Shown: positions 1-5,892, counted from the first letter of the stretch. The stretch: DNA of 5,892 nt from Gammaproteobacteria bacterium (GCA_018814965.1 JAHIYS010000077.1:1-5892); one strand, 5' to 3'. The notes: a model not told the origin generated them from the sequence alone. Program-made: numbers and translations.

Positions 1-14
1 AAACAAATTGTCAT
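1..14 (-). CDS. Possible first codons of the next minus-strand gene (partial)
   Basis: On the minus strand an ATG at 14-12 is followed by Met-Thr-Ile-Cys before the window ends, with no stop. It lies 24 bases beyond the surA stop, in the same orientation. In many gammaproteobacteria the gene after surA is pdxA or rsmA (ksgA), so a start here would fit that layout. Only four codons are visible and no clear Shine-Dalgarno precedes them, so this is a positional guess and the product cannot be named. Confidence 0.22.
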
Positions 15-25
15 AAAAATCTAAT

Positions 26-45
26 AAAAACCAATAAATTATTGG
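26..45 (-). terminator. Weak hairpin plus short T run at the end of surA
   Basis: Positions 31-45 form a perfect inverted repeat of seven-base arms (CCAATAA / TTATTGG) around one central base. On the minus strand it is followed directly by five Ts (30-26). The surA stop codon lies inside the upstream arm. The stem has only two GC pairs, so at best this is a weak terminator or a 3'-end stabilising structure. Readthrough into the next gene is likely. Confidence 0.25.
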
Positions 46-1004
46 CTAATTTTTATATATGCTTTATCTCGAAGCTCTTGTAGCCATGGCTTTAACTTCT
101 TTGCAAGTTTATGATAATACACTATCTCAGATGCTTGATCTTTCTTAAGCTTCCCTGTTTGTGATGCAGCACCTTGAATCTCAAGCATTTTTAGCAAATG
201 CACTCCATTTGGGGCGTTCAAAGGACCGACCACATCATTAGCCTTCATTTTGACCACCTCTTTAGCAAATAATTCTGGAAAATCATCTGCTTTACGCCAA
301 CCTAAATCATTATTCTGCACCACCTGCCCCTTAAGATTCTGTTGACTATCCGCAACCACACTCTCAGCACTAGCGCCTTTTCTTAATCTTACTGCCATTT
401 TATTTGCCACCTCAGCAATAACAGCACGCTGATCCTTAGTAGCATCATCTGGTATTTCAAATAAAATATCTGTCACATGATAGTGAGCAGGAGTTCTATC
501 CATTTTAGGCGGATTACGCAACACCTCGTTAATTTCCTTTTCAGTAACAACCAGCTCTCTACCTAAAAATTGTTGTTGCAATCGGCTAATTGTACCCTGC
601 TCTCTAATCAGGTTGCGAAACTCATTAAAACTAACCCCCTCTTTTTCTGGGATCATCACCTTAAGTTGCGCTACAGTTAAACCATTATTTTTTGCAATAT
701 TGGCAATAACCCCATCTAACTCAGCATTAGTAATCTGGATCTTATTTGTTTTGGCCAGCTGTAATTGCAACGAAACATCAATCAATTCATCTAATGCTTT
801 TTGACGCAAGGAAGAGGAGCTAGACCCAGGAGCATTCGCTATACGCTGAATAAACGCCATCTTCTTATTTAATTCTTTCTGGGTAATAACATCACTATTT
901 ACCACAGCAACAATTTTATCTAAATTAACTGGAGCCGCCTGAATGTAACAAGAAAATAGCAATGCCCCAAAAATAAAGAATCCAAAAATATTTTTTATCT
1001 TCAT
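39..1004 (-). CDS. surA: Periplasmic chaperone SurA, single parvulin domain
   Basis: SurA is a periplasmic chaperone that binds unfolded beta-barrel proteins, LptD among them, and hands them to the BAM complex. The 321-residue product starts with a signal peptide of about 23 residues (Lys-rich start, hydrophobic core, cleavage near Gln-Ala-Ala). A SurA N-terminal domain follows at about 27-145, beginning LDKIVAVVNSDVIT. One parvulin (rotamase) domain spans about 173-276, with HVTDILFEIP, LGW at 234-236 and GPLNAPNGVHLLK. The C-terminal helix ends WLQELRDKAYIKIS, matching the end of E. coli SurA. E. coli SurA has 428 residues and two parvulin domains, so one is missing here; the survivor resembles domain P1, which is inactive as an isomerase in E. 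coli. The start is two bases after the lptD stop and is preceded by a good ribosome binding site, indicating coupling to lptD. A cysteine at 19 sits in an imperfect lipobox and is unlikely to be lipidated. Confidence 0.95.
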   Translation of the reverse strand: MKIKNIFGFFIFGALLFSCYIQAAPVNLDKIVAVVNSDVITQKELNKKMAFIQRIANAPGSSSSSLRQKALDELIDVSLQLQLAKTNKIQITNAELDGVIANIAKNNGLTVAQLKVMIPEKEGVSFNEFRNLIREQGTISRLQQQFLGRELVVTEKEINEVLRNPPKMDRTPAHYHVTDILFEIPDDATKDQRAVIAEVANKMAVRLRKGASAESVVADSQQNLKGQVVQNNDLGWRKADDFPELFAKEVVKMKANDVVGPLNAPNGVHLLKMLEIQGAASQTGKLKKDQASEIVYYHKLAKKLKPWLQELRDKAYIKISQ

Positions 1005-1006
1005 AA

Positions 1007-3529
1007 TTAAACTCCACCTGCAGCAAAATTATCTCGATAACCAGGAATTTGACTAGTTATCGCTCCACCTAATCCATTAAAATCATTATTACTTAGCCCC
1101 TTAAGGAAAAACTGTAAATAATACTTAGTCTCTCCAGTCCTTCTATTATCAGCTCCAATAGTACGATCGCTACTAGAAGCAAAACGTAGTGCCCAACAGC
1201 AACTATTGTACTCTAAGCCATAAAGATAATTTTGAGCTCGTTTACGGCTAGGGCTATAGTTTAAGTTGCCAATGATATTCCATTGTCTCCATATTTTCCA
1301 CCCAAATGAAAAACCAATTTGACTAAAATTAATGGGTTTTTCTTCCAATAACTGATCGCCCTGTATAACATAATGATACCCAAGATTCAAAACACGATTA
1401 GGACCTTTAGTATATTGTAAATTAGTATCTACTGTATTAAATCGCTGATACCTTGGATCCCAAGCAGCGTTAAGCGTAGCATTAAACTCAGTGTTAATAA
1501 ACCCCTGCAACTTACCAACCAGCGGGGATAATTTCGCATCTTTTAACGGATCTAAATTTGATGGGGCTGCATATACATTATCTCTATCAATAGTTATCTG
1601 ATGTTTACGGATAGCAAACATCTGTCCCAAACCAGCGTTAAATCTTTCTTGGCCACTATCGTCGATAAATCTTGTAGTAATTGCTAATGCAATTTGATTC
1701 GCATCTCCCACTCTATCAATTCCATTAAAACGATTGGTACGAAATAATTGGTTAAAATCAAAGGCCGGTAAATAAGTATCAAAAATTGGAACTTCGTCCT
1801 GATTTCTCATGGGCACCAGCAAATAAAACAATCTGGGCTCTAAAGTTTGCGTATACTCTTTACGAAACACATTAAAGTTACGAGCAAATACAGATCCACT
1901 ATCGACCGAAATCATTGGATACAAACGAACAACGCTATTCGAAGCACCTTTTTTTATTTGATCATGTACCCCATACCCTGTTGCCTGCAACTCAATCTTT
2001 GGGATAACGTAACCCCACAACCAGTTCATTTGCTTACTAATGCTTGGCATCACATTAAAACGGATCCCAGCAACAATCGGGGGTGCTGCATTATTATAAA
2101 AATCATCTCGATGAGCAAAATTTACCACTTCACTATCTAATCTATAATCTATCCCTCCCCACATTTGGGGAAAATCTCCAGATAAATTAAACTGCGGCAA
2201 CCTTTTGTATTGATCATGAGGTTTACCATGAGTTATTAAATGCAGGGTTTGAAAAGCTTGCAAGCGTCCTAAAAAATTCCAATTATCACTTTCATATACA
2301 ATATCAGCTTGATTTAGCAATTGATCATTATCAATAGCATCAATACTACCAAAATCCTGCAAAAAATAATCATCTGTAACATAATTAACATCTAATGACC
2401 CACGCCAATGCTCATCAAAACTAGATTTATTCTCTAAACCAATCAATCCCCTATAAGGATGACTATCCTTCAACACCTCAAGCGCATGCCTATAAGAGGG
2501 ATCATCAACCGATGCAGTTTTACGATCATCAGCAAAAGCCCTGTCATAAGGAATATAGCTAATATTAACCTTACCGCTATTTACAGGCGTTAAATAACGA
2601 AACAACCCCTGAAATAAAACACTGCGTTTACTAAAATACCCCGGGGTAAAAGTAAGATCATAATTAGGAGCCAAATTAAAATAATATGGAATATCTATAC
2701 CAAACCCTGAATCGTTAGAATAAGATGGCTCTGCAGCTAAAAAACCACTTTTACGCTTTTTATCTATAGAAAAACTAAAGTATGGCGAATAAAAAACCGG
2801 CACTTTTTTAAAAAAAAGTACTGCATTAGTAACATCGCCCCGACCAGTATTACGATCCAACGTTACTTTATTTCCCCATAAGTTCCAAACAGTAGCATCG
2901 GGAGGACAGCTGCTATAAGTGGCTCGGCTCAACTTTAAAACCCTAGGCTCATCACTAATTGCTCGCTTGGCATAACCCCAAACATTAGCAAGCCCTGTAG
3001 GGGTATCTCTTGCTAAAAAACGGTACACACCTTGATTAAAGATATATATCTTATTGATAAAATCTAAGTTGCTTTTCTGGGCTATTATTAATTCACCATA
3101 TTCACGAAAATTTACATTACCAATCAAAACACTCCTATTAATCTTTTTGGTTTTCTCATCCCTAAAAAAAGTCATCTGATCGGCAGTAATTTCCCGACCT
3201 GGCTGACTCAAAACCACGTCCCCCCTCAAAATAGAAGAACTATCCTGAGTAAAAAATGCTGGTTGGGATGCGCTAATATCAACTGGAGCGCCTTGAAACA
3301 ATTCAGGATTAGGAACATTAACAATATAACTTGGCTCAAAATAATGCCCGCCACAAACACTATCATCGTTACAATCTTTAACCCAACCTAAAGCCTTGGC
3401 TGTGGCAGCAGCACTCATTTGAACTTCTGTAACCTTAGTTTCAGACGTTACCTCCTTATCTTGAGGGATCGCCAACACACTGGTTGTAATAAAAAAGATT
3501 ATAATTGAAATTTTGATTCTATGATTCAT
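1007..3529 (-). CDS. lptD: LPS-assembly outer-membrane protein LptD
   Basis: LptD (Imp/OstA) is the 26-stranded outer-membrane barrel that, with LptE, inserts LPS into the outer leaflet. The 840-residue product is slightly longer than the 784 of E. coli. A signal peptide ends near SVLA (residue 20). The periplasmic OstA/LptA-like beta-jellyroll covers about 85-200 (LRGDVVLSQPGREITADQM). The barrel follows, starting with the family motifs YSSCPP (about 205-210), VPVFYSPY (243-250), RKSGFL and PYYFNLAPNYDLT. Near the C-terminus is GLEYNSCCWALR with the adjacent cysteine pair C777-C778. Cysteines at 59 (in CGGHYFEP), 208, 777 and 778 correspond to the four that form the two inter-domain disulfides in E. 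coli (31, 173, 724, 725). C53 is an additional one. Residue 254 is Ser where the family usually has Pro. An in-frame stop at 3535-3533 fixes the ATG at 3529. No clear Shine-Dalgarno is visible. surA follows after two bases. Confidence 0.97.
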   Translation of the reverse strand: MNHRIKISIIIFFITTSVLAIPQDKEVTSETKVTEVQMSAAATAKALGWVKDCNDDSVCGGHYFEPSYIVNVPNPELFQGAPVDISASQPAFFTQDSSSILRGDVVLSQPGREITADQMTFFRDEKTKKINRSVLIGNVNFREYGELIIAQKSNLDFINKIYIFNQGVYRFLARDTPTGLANVWGYAKRAISDEPRVLKLSRATYSSCPPDATVWNLWGNKVTLDRNTGRGDVTNAVLFFKKVPVFYSPYFSFSIDKKRKSGFLAAEPSYSNDSGFGIDIPYYFNLAPNYDLTFTPGYFSKRSVLFQGLFRYLTPVNSGKVNISYIPYDRAFADDRKTASVDDPSYRHALEVLKDSHPYRGLIGLENKSSFDEHWRGSLDVNYVTDDYFLQDFGSIDAIDNDQLLNQADIVYESDNWNFLGRLQAFQTLHLITHGKPHDQYKRLPQFNLSGDFPQMWGGIDYRLDSEVVNFAHRDDFYNNAAPPIVAGIRFNVMPSISKQMNWLWGYVIPKIELQATGYGVHDQIKKGASNSVVRLYPMISVDSGSVFARNFNVFRKEYTQTLEPRLFYLLVPMRNQDEVPIFDTYLPAFDFNQLFRTNRFNGIDRVGDANQIALAITTRFIDDSGQERFNAGLGQMFAIRKHQITIDRDNVYAAPSNLDPLKDAKLSPLVGKLQGFINTEFNATLNAAWDPRYQRFNTVDTNLQYTKGPNRVLNLGYHYVIQGDQLLEEKPINFSQIGFSFGWKIWRQWNIIGNLNYSPSRKRAQNYLYGLEYNSCCWALRFASSSDRTIGADNRRTGETKYYLQFFLKGLSNNDFNGLGGAITSQIPGYRDNFAAGGV
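1012..1019 (-). promoter_or_regulatory. surA ribosome binding site inside the end of lptD
   Basis: The minus strand reads AGGTGGAG here, ending seven bases before the surA ATG at 1004. These bases also encode the last glycines of LptD, and the lptD stop lies between this site and the surA start. The arrangement is typical of translational coupling and confirms the surA start. Confidence 0.7.
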
Positions 3530-3539
3530 AGTTTAAATA

Positions 3540-3548
3540 GTTATAGCA
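3540..3548 (-). promoter_or_regulatory. Candidate extended -10 promoter element before lptD
   Basis: The minus strand reads TGCTATAAC, an extended -10 (TGn plus a five-of-six match to TATAAT). A poor -35 candidate, TTAATT at 3569-3564, lies 18 bases upstream. A transcript from here would start near 3533 and leave a leader of only a few bases before the lptD ATG at 3529, which agrees with the lack of a Shine-Dalgarno but is unusual. lptD may instead be read mainly from the esterase promoter. Confidence 0.3.
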
Positions 3549-3560
3549 AAACTTACATCA

Positions 3561-3587
3561 TTCAATTAAAAACCACCCTAATTTGAA
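3561..3587. repeat. Imperfect dyad in the lptD upstream region
   Basis: TTCAATT at 3561-3567 and AATTTGAA at 3580-3587 form an imperfect inverted repeat (one extra base in one arm) with a 12-base spacer. It overlaps where the -35 element of the lptD promoter candidate would lie, so an operator is conceivable. In sequence this AT-rich, a chance dyad is also likely. Confidence 0.2.
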
Positions 3588-3609
3588 CCACATAATCTAA
3601 AACAATCAA

Positions 3610-4269
3610 TTAACACAATAAATTGCCCAGCCAATTACCAATCACCGAAATCTCATCTGGACATACAGTATGTCGCATTGGATAAGAATCTAACATAACG
3701 TTATAACCAAGCTGTTGTAAATAATCACGGCTCTCTTCTGCCCAAGCAAGCGGAATCAATTCATCATCGACACCATGCTGCATTAATATTGGGGTTTGTT
3801 GATTACTAGCACTTCTTTCCGAAGTTACAGTATGTTTCAAAGGTAACCAAGCGGACAATGATAAAATCCCAGCAAGCTTTTCTGGATATCTTAAGCCACA
3901 CTGCAAAGCCATTACCCCTCCCTGCGAAAAGCCAACTAGCGCTATCTTATGACTAGGAACATTTTGCTCTAATTCTTTGGCAATCAATTCGCTAACAAGT
4001 TTCTGGGATTCTCTAATTCCCTCTTCATCCACTTCTACACGACGATCTAAATCTATAACATTAAACCATGCTCTAATTTTTGCATTCCCAGCATATGCAA
4101 CCTCTCTTACTGGAGCATGCGGAAACACAAAATGTATATTGATCTCTGGCGAAAGATTTAACAAAGGTACAATATCAACAAAATCATAACCACTCGCACC
4201 TAAGCCATGCAACCATATAACACTCGCTGTTGGATGCGATTTTGGATTGATCTCTATAGTTTGTAGCAT
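3610..4269 (-). CDS. Alpha/beta-hydrolase of the phospholipase/carboxylesterase family
   Basis: This 219-residue protein belongs to the Abhydrolase_2 family (PF02230), which includes Pseudomonas carboxylesterase II (EstB, 218 residues), E. coli YpfH and eukaryotic acyl-protein thioesterases. These enzymes hydrolyse short carboxylic esters or thioesters; the natural substrate here is unknown. The oxyanion loop HGLG is at 21-24. The nucleophile S115 sits in GFSQGG (113-118), the acid D169 in HGVDDELIP (165-173) and the base H200 in YPMRH (196-200), so the triad is complete. There is no signal peptide, so the enzyme is probably cytoplasmic. The start has a strong ribosome binding site six bases upstream. 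It lies 80 bases before lptD in the same orientation with no evident terminator between, so cotranscription is plausible. The conserved fold and motifs make the family assignment firm; the specific role is open. Confidence 0.93.
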   Translation of the reverse strand: MLQTIEINPKSHPTASVIWLHGLGASGYDFVDIVPLLNLSPEINIHFVFPHAPVREVAYAGNAKIRAWFNVIDLDRRVEVDEEGIRESQKLVSELIAKELEQNVPSHKIALVGFSQGGVMALQCGLRYPEKLAGILSLSAWLPLKHTVTSERSASNQQTPILMQHGVDDELIPLAWAEESRDYLQQLGYNVMLDSYPMRHTVCPDEISVIGNWLGNLLC

Positions 4270-4275
4270 TTTGCA

Positions 4276-4281
4276 CCCCCT
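4276..4281 (-). promoter_or_regulatory. Ribosome binding site of the esterase gene
   Basis: The minus strand reads AGGGGG six bases before the ATG at 4269, with another AGG at 4285-4283. It supports this start codon and is the strongest ribosome binding site seen in the window. Confidence 0.6.
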
Positions 4282-4295
4282 ACCTCTAGTTCTTA

Positions 4296-4301
4296 ATTAT
4301 A
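4296..4301 (-). promoter_or_regulatory. Probable sigma-70 -10 box of the esterase (-lptD-surA) transcript
   Basis: A perfect TATAAT lies on the minus strand, predicting a start near 4289 and a leader of about 20 bases that contains the ribosome binding site. The -35 region is AT-rich with no good TTGACA match at 16-18 bases, so the promoter rests on the -10 box and its position. It may drive the whole minus-strand operon. Confidence 0.45.
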
Positions 4302-4355
4302 GACAACACCATATATTTTAATTTACAATCATTTTGTTAAATATGCGAGCCAAAC

Positions 4356-4472
4356 ATGATAAAAAAAGTATTAATTTTCTCAATTTGCTGTATTTTATTA
4401 AGTATTGCTGGGTGCGGCCAAACGGGGCCACTATATCTACCAACAAATGAACAACAAAACATTACAAACTAA
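4356..4472 (+). CDS. lptM: Short LptM (YifL)-type lipoprotein
   Basis: This 38-residue reading frame encodes an export signal (two Lys, then a hydrophobic stretch at 5-18), a lipobox ending SIAGC with the lipidated Cys at 20, and immediately after it GQTGPLYLP. That last segment matches the signature of E. coli LptM (YifL), whose mature protein starts CGLKGPLYFP, and of the LPAM_2 lipoprotein family (PF13627). In E. coli, LptM binds the LptD-LptE translocon and promotes correct disulfide formation in LptD. Here the mature part is only 19 residues, against about 48 in E. coli, so little remains beyond the conserved core. A partial Shine-Dalgarno (GCGAG, 4345-4349) lies six bases upstream of the ATG. 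The gene diverges from the esterase-lptD-surA group. It is small enough to be missed by gene callers, but the lipobox plus signature makes it convincing. Specific assignment to LptM over another small lipoprotein rests on the GPLYLP motif. Confidence 0.85.
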   Translation: MIKKVLIFSICCILLSIAGCGQTGPLYLPTNEQQNITN

Positions 4473-4475
4473 TAC

Positions 4476-4493
4476 AACCTTTCAAAAAAGGTT
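4476..4493 (+). terminator. Hairpin after lptM, possible weak terminator
   Basis: AACCTTT (4476-4482) and AAAGGTT (4487-4493) are perfect seven-base arms around the loop CAAA, starting three bases after the lptM stop. The following ATTAATA is A/T-rich but not a continuous T run. It could partly terminate lptM transcription or protect the mRNA 3' end, with some readthrough into the MarC gene. Confidence 0.35.
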
Positions 4494-4545
4494 ATTAATA
4501 CAATAAACTAGAGAACCAACAAACTAAAACAAACCAAATACTCAT

Positions 4546-5136
4546 ATGTCTATAATTTCTACCACCATCCTTTTAGTTTTAGTTATGAACCCGCTGGGCA
4601 ATCTTCCAGTGTTTCTATCAACCTTAAAACCAGTAGACCCAAAACGTCATACTAAAATAATTCTCCGGGAAACATTTTTCGCCTACCTCGTAATCATGAC
4701 TTTCATGCTTTTTGGGGAGTTTTTCCTTAGCAGCTTCCATATCAGCGAACAAGCAGTAGGTATCGCCGGCGGTATAATTATGTTTATCATCGCCATCCGG
4801 ATGATTTTTCCAGAAGATAAAAACAAGCTGGACAACCCTCAAACCAGCGAACCATTTTTTGTACCACTAGCACTGCCAATGACAGCTGGACCTGCGGCTT
4901 TAACTACTGTCATGTTACTTTCTTCACAACACCCTGATCAAAAAATTATTTGGGCAATAGTAATAACCATTGCTTCAACCATGGTTGGAATAATACTCCT
5001 AAGCGGACGCTATTTGAGTAAATGGCTTGGGGAAAAAGGGCTAATTGCGATCGAAAGACTCTCTGGCATGATGATTACAGCTATGGCAGTAGAGATGTTC
5101 TTATCCGGGATCAATGCTTATTTTATGTTGAACTAA
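4546..5136 (+). CDS. yhgN: MarC family inner-membrane protein, YhgN type
   Basis: This is a 196-residue polytopic membrane protein of the MarC family (PF01914), close in length and motifs to E. coli YhgN (197 residues). About six membrane segments are visible, near 1-22, 40-60, 65-88, 104-125, 132-152 and 168-192. Family motifs are MNPLGNLPVF (14-23), GGIIMFIIAIRMIFP (75-89), PFFVPLALPMTAGP (103-116) and LGEKGLIAIERLSGMM (161-176). The molecular function of the family is not established; an early link of MarC to multiple antibiotic resistance was not upheld. No convincing Shine-Dalgarno precedes the ATG at 4546; the next Met (14) would cut off the conserved first helix, so 4546 is preferred. 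The gene follows lptM by 73 bases and precedes the glycosyltransferase by 11, suggesting an operon with the latter. Confidence 0.92.
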   Translation: MSIISTTILLVLVMNPLGNLPVFLSTLKPVDPKRHTKIILRETFFAYLVIMTFMLFGEFFLSSFHISEQAVGIAGGIIMFIIAIRMIFPEDKNKLDNPQTSEPFFVPLALPMTAGPAALTTVMLLSSQHPDQKIIWAIVITIASTMVGIILLSGRYLSKWLGEKGLIAIERLSGMMITAMAVEMFLSGINAYFMLN

Positions 5137-5147
5137 ATTATTAAATT

Positions 5148-5892
5148 ATGCCCACAATATCTACTACAATTATCACTAAAAATGAAGCCGATAATATAGC
5201 CCCCTGCATTGAAAGTGTCGTCTGGACCGATGAAATCATAATTCTTGATTGCGGCAGCACAGATAACACTAAACAGATCTGTGAAAAGTACGCACCAAAA
5301 CTTAAGTTCTACGAAACCGACTGGCCAGGATATGGCGAACAAAAAAATCGGGCGTTAAAACTTGCAACTTCCGACTGGATTTTATCTATTGATGCTGATG
5401 AAAGAGTTACTTCTGCACTTAAAAATGAGATATTGCAAGCCTTAGAGCATGATGCCGAAAAATACACAGCATATCAAATGCCACGCCAAAATTACTTCCT
5501 TAACAAGCCTCTCAAGCATTGTTGCGGCAAAGGTGAAGCTTCTTCCCCCAGATTAGCAAAAAAAGGTTACTGTGAATTTTCAAATGACATCGTTCACGAA
5601 AAAACAATCATAACCGGCAATATTGGCAAATTACAAAGCGAACTCAGTCATTTTCCATGGAAAAATTTAGAAGACCTGCTCAACAAAACAAATATCTATT
5701 CAACTCTTGGCGCTTTAAATCTTAAACAACGCAAAAAAAAGAGTAGCTTTGCGATGGCTCTTATTCGCGCCAAATGGGCATTTATTAGAACCTACTTTTT
5801 AAGACTAGGATTTCTTGATGGATGGCCGGGATTCATTATTGCCCTTAACGCCTTTGAAGAAACCTTCTATAAATATGCAAAATTTTCGGAAG
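5148..5892 (+). CDS. Family 2 glycosyltransferase, WaaE/KdtX-like, 3' end missing
   Basis: The frame is open from the ATG at 5148 to the window edge: 248 codons plus one base. It has a GT-A, family 2 glycosyltransferase fold. The N-terminal strand TISTTIITKNEADNI opens the nucleotide-sugar site, DEIIILDCGSTDNT (28-41) is the second conserved block, and IDADE (81-85) carries the DxD-type metal-binding motif. The later PRLAKKG and NDIVHEK segments and the C-terminal GWPGFIIALNAFEETFYKY resemble WaaE/KdtX/LgtF-type enzymes, which add a glucose to the LPS inner core on the cytoplasmic face. The acceptor here is inferred, not shown. An in-frame TAA at 5142-5144 fixes the start, although no Shine-Dalgarno is evident. 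The gene is 11 bases after the MarC gene. Related proteins are about 250-260 residues, so only a short tail should be missing. Confidence 0.88.
   Translation, partial: MPTISTTIITKNEADNIAPCIESVVWTDEIIILDCGSTDNTKQICEKYAPKLKFYETDWPGYGEQKNRALKLATSDWILSIDADERVTSALKNEILQALEHDAEKYTAYQMPRQNYFLNKPLKHCCGKGEASSPRLAKKGYCEFSNDIVHEKTIITGNIGKLQSELSHFPWKNLEDLLNKTNIYSTLGALNLKQRKKKSSFAMALIRAKWAFIRTYFLRLGFLDGWPGFIIALNAFEETFYKYAKFSE

Noticed and set aside
613..804. 63-codon plus-strand frame
   Set aside because: Lies antisense inside surA, whose product is clearly recognisable; no family features or ribosome binding site.
808..825. Run of five serines in SurA as a slippage repeat
   Set aside because: The serines use mixed codons, so there is no underlying nucleotide repeat.
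948..1004. SurA Cys19 as a lipoprotein lipidation site
   Set aside because: The preceding residues Leu-Phe-Ser fit the lipobox poorly (Phe at -2), SurA is normally soluble, and a signal peptidase I site follows at about residue 23.
1847..2140. 97-codon plus-strand frame
   Set aside because: Antisense to the LptD barrel region; composition does not look like a real protein.
3530..3609. Sigma-E promoter for lptD
   Set aside because: E. coli lptD is under sigma-E control, but I found no GGAACTT-type -35 with a matching -10 here.
3977..4189. 70-codon plus-strand frame
   Set aside because: Antisense to the esterase, which has its full catalytic triad.
4343..4450. Alternative 35-residue frame from the ATG at 4343, overlapping lptM
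   Set aside because: It is out of frame with lptM and lacks a lipobox or signal sequence; the 4356 frame carries a full lipoprotein signature.
4624..4842. 72-codon minus-strand frame
   Set aside because: Antisense to the MarC-family gene with no recognisable motifs.
5133..5342. 69-codon minus-strand frame
   Set aside because: Antisense to the conserved N-terminus of the glycosyltransferase.

Overview
This window is an ordinary, gene-dense stretch of an AT-rich Gram-negative chromosome built around outer-membrane and LPS assembly. The pair lptD-surA, an LptM-type lipoprotein, a YhgN-type MarC protein and a WaaE/KdtX-like glycosyltransferase point to a gammaproteobacterium. The low GC content and the single-parvulin-domain SurA would fit a Legionellales/Coxiella-like or similar lineage, but I cannot fix the genus by eye. 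I see no mobile element, CRISPR array, tRNA or rRNA, and no stretch over 300 bases lacks a gene.

The left three quarters are transcribed on the minus strand in the order carboxylesterase (4269-3610), lptD (3529-1007), surA (1004-39). The lptD stop and the surA start are two bases apart, and a good ribosome binding site for surA lies inside the last lptD codons, so the pair looks translationally coupled. The window's left edge (14-1) may hold the first codons of the next minus-strand gene. In related genomes pdxA or rsmA often sits there, but too little is present to name it. The esterase has a perfect TATAAT box and a strong ribosome binding site in the divergent intergenic region. A second, weaker promoter candidate sits just before lptD.

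The right quarter is transcribed on the plus strand: a 38-residue lipoprotein of the LptM (YifL) type at 4356-4472, then a MarC/YhgN family membrane protein (4546-5136), then a family 2 glycosyltransferase (5148 to the right edge, incomplete). A small hairpin separates lptM from the MarC gene. The MarC gene and the glycosyltransferase are 11 bases apart and probably cotranscribed.

Functionally, SurA chaperones outer-membrane proteins including LptD. LptD is the LPS-inserting beta-barrel whose disulfides must be correctly formed. LptM is known in E. coli to promote that oxidative maturation. The glycosyltransferase probably builds part of the LPS core that LptD exports. The esterase and the MarC protein have no proven tie to this pathway. 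The most notable points are the tiny lptM gene diverging from the lptD operon, the reduced SurA whose remaining parvulin domain resembles the non-catalytic first domain of E. coli SurA, and a fifth cysteine in LptD.
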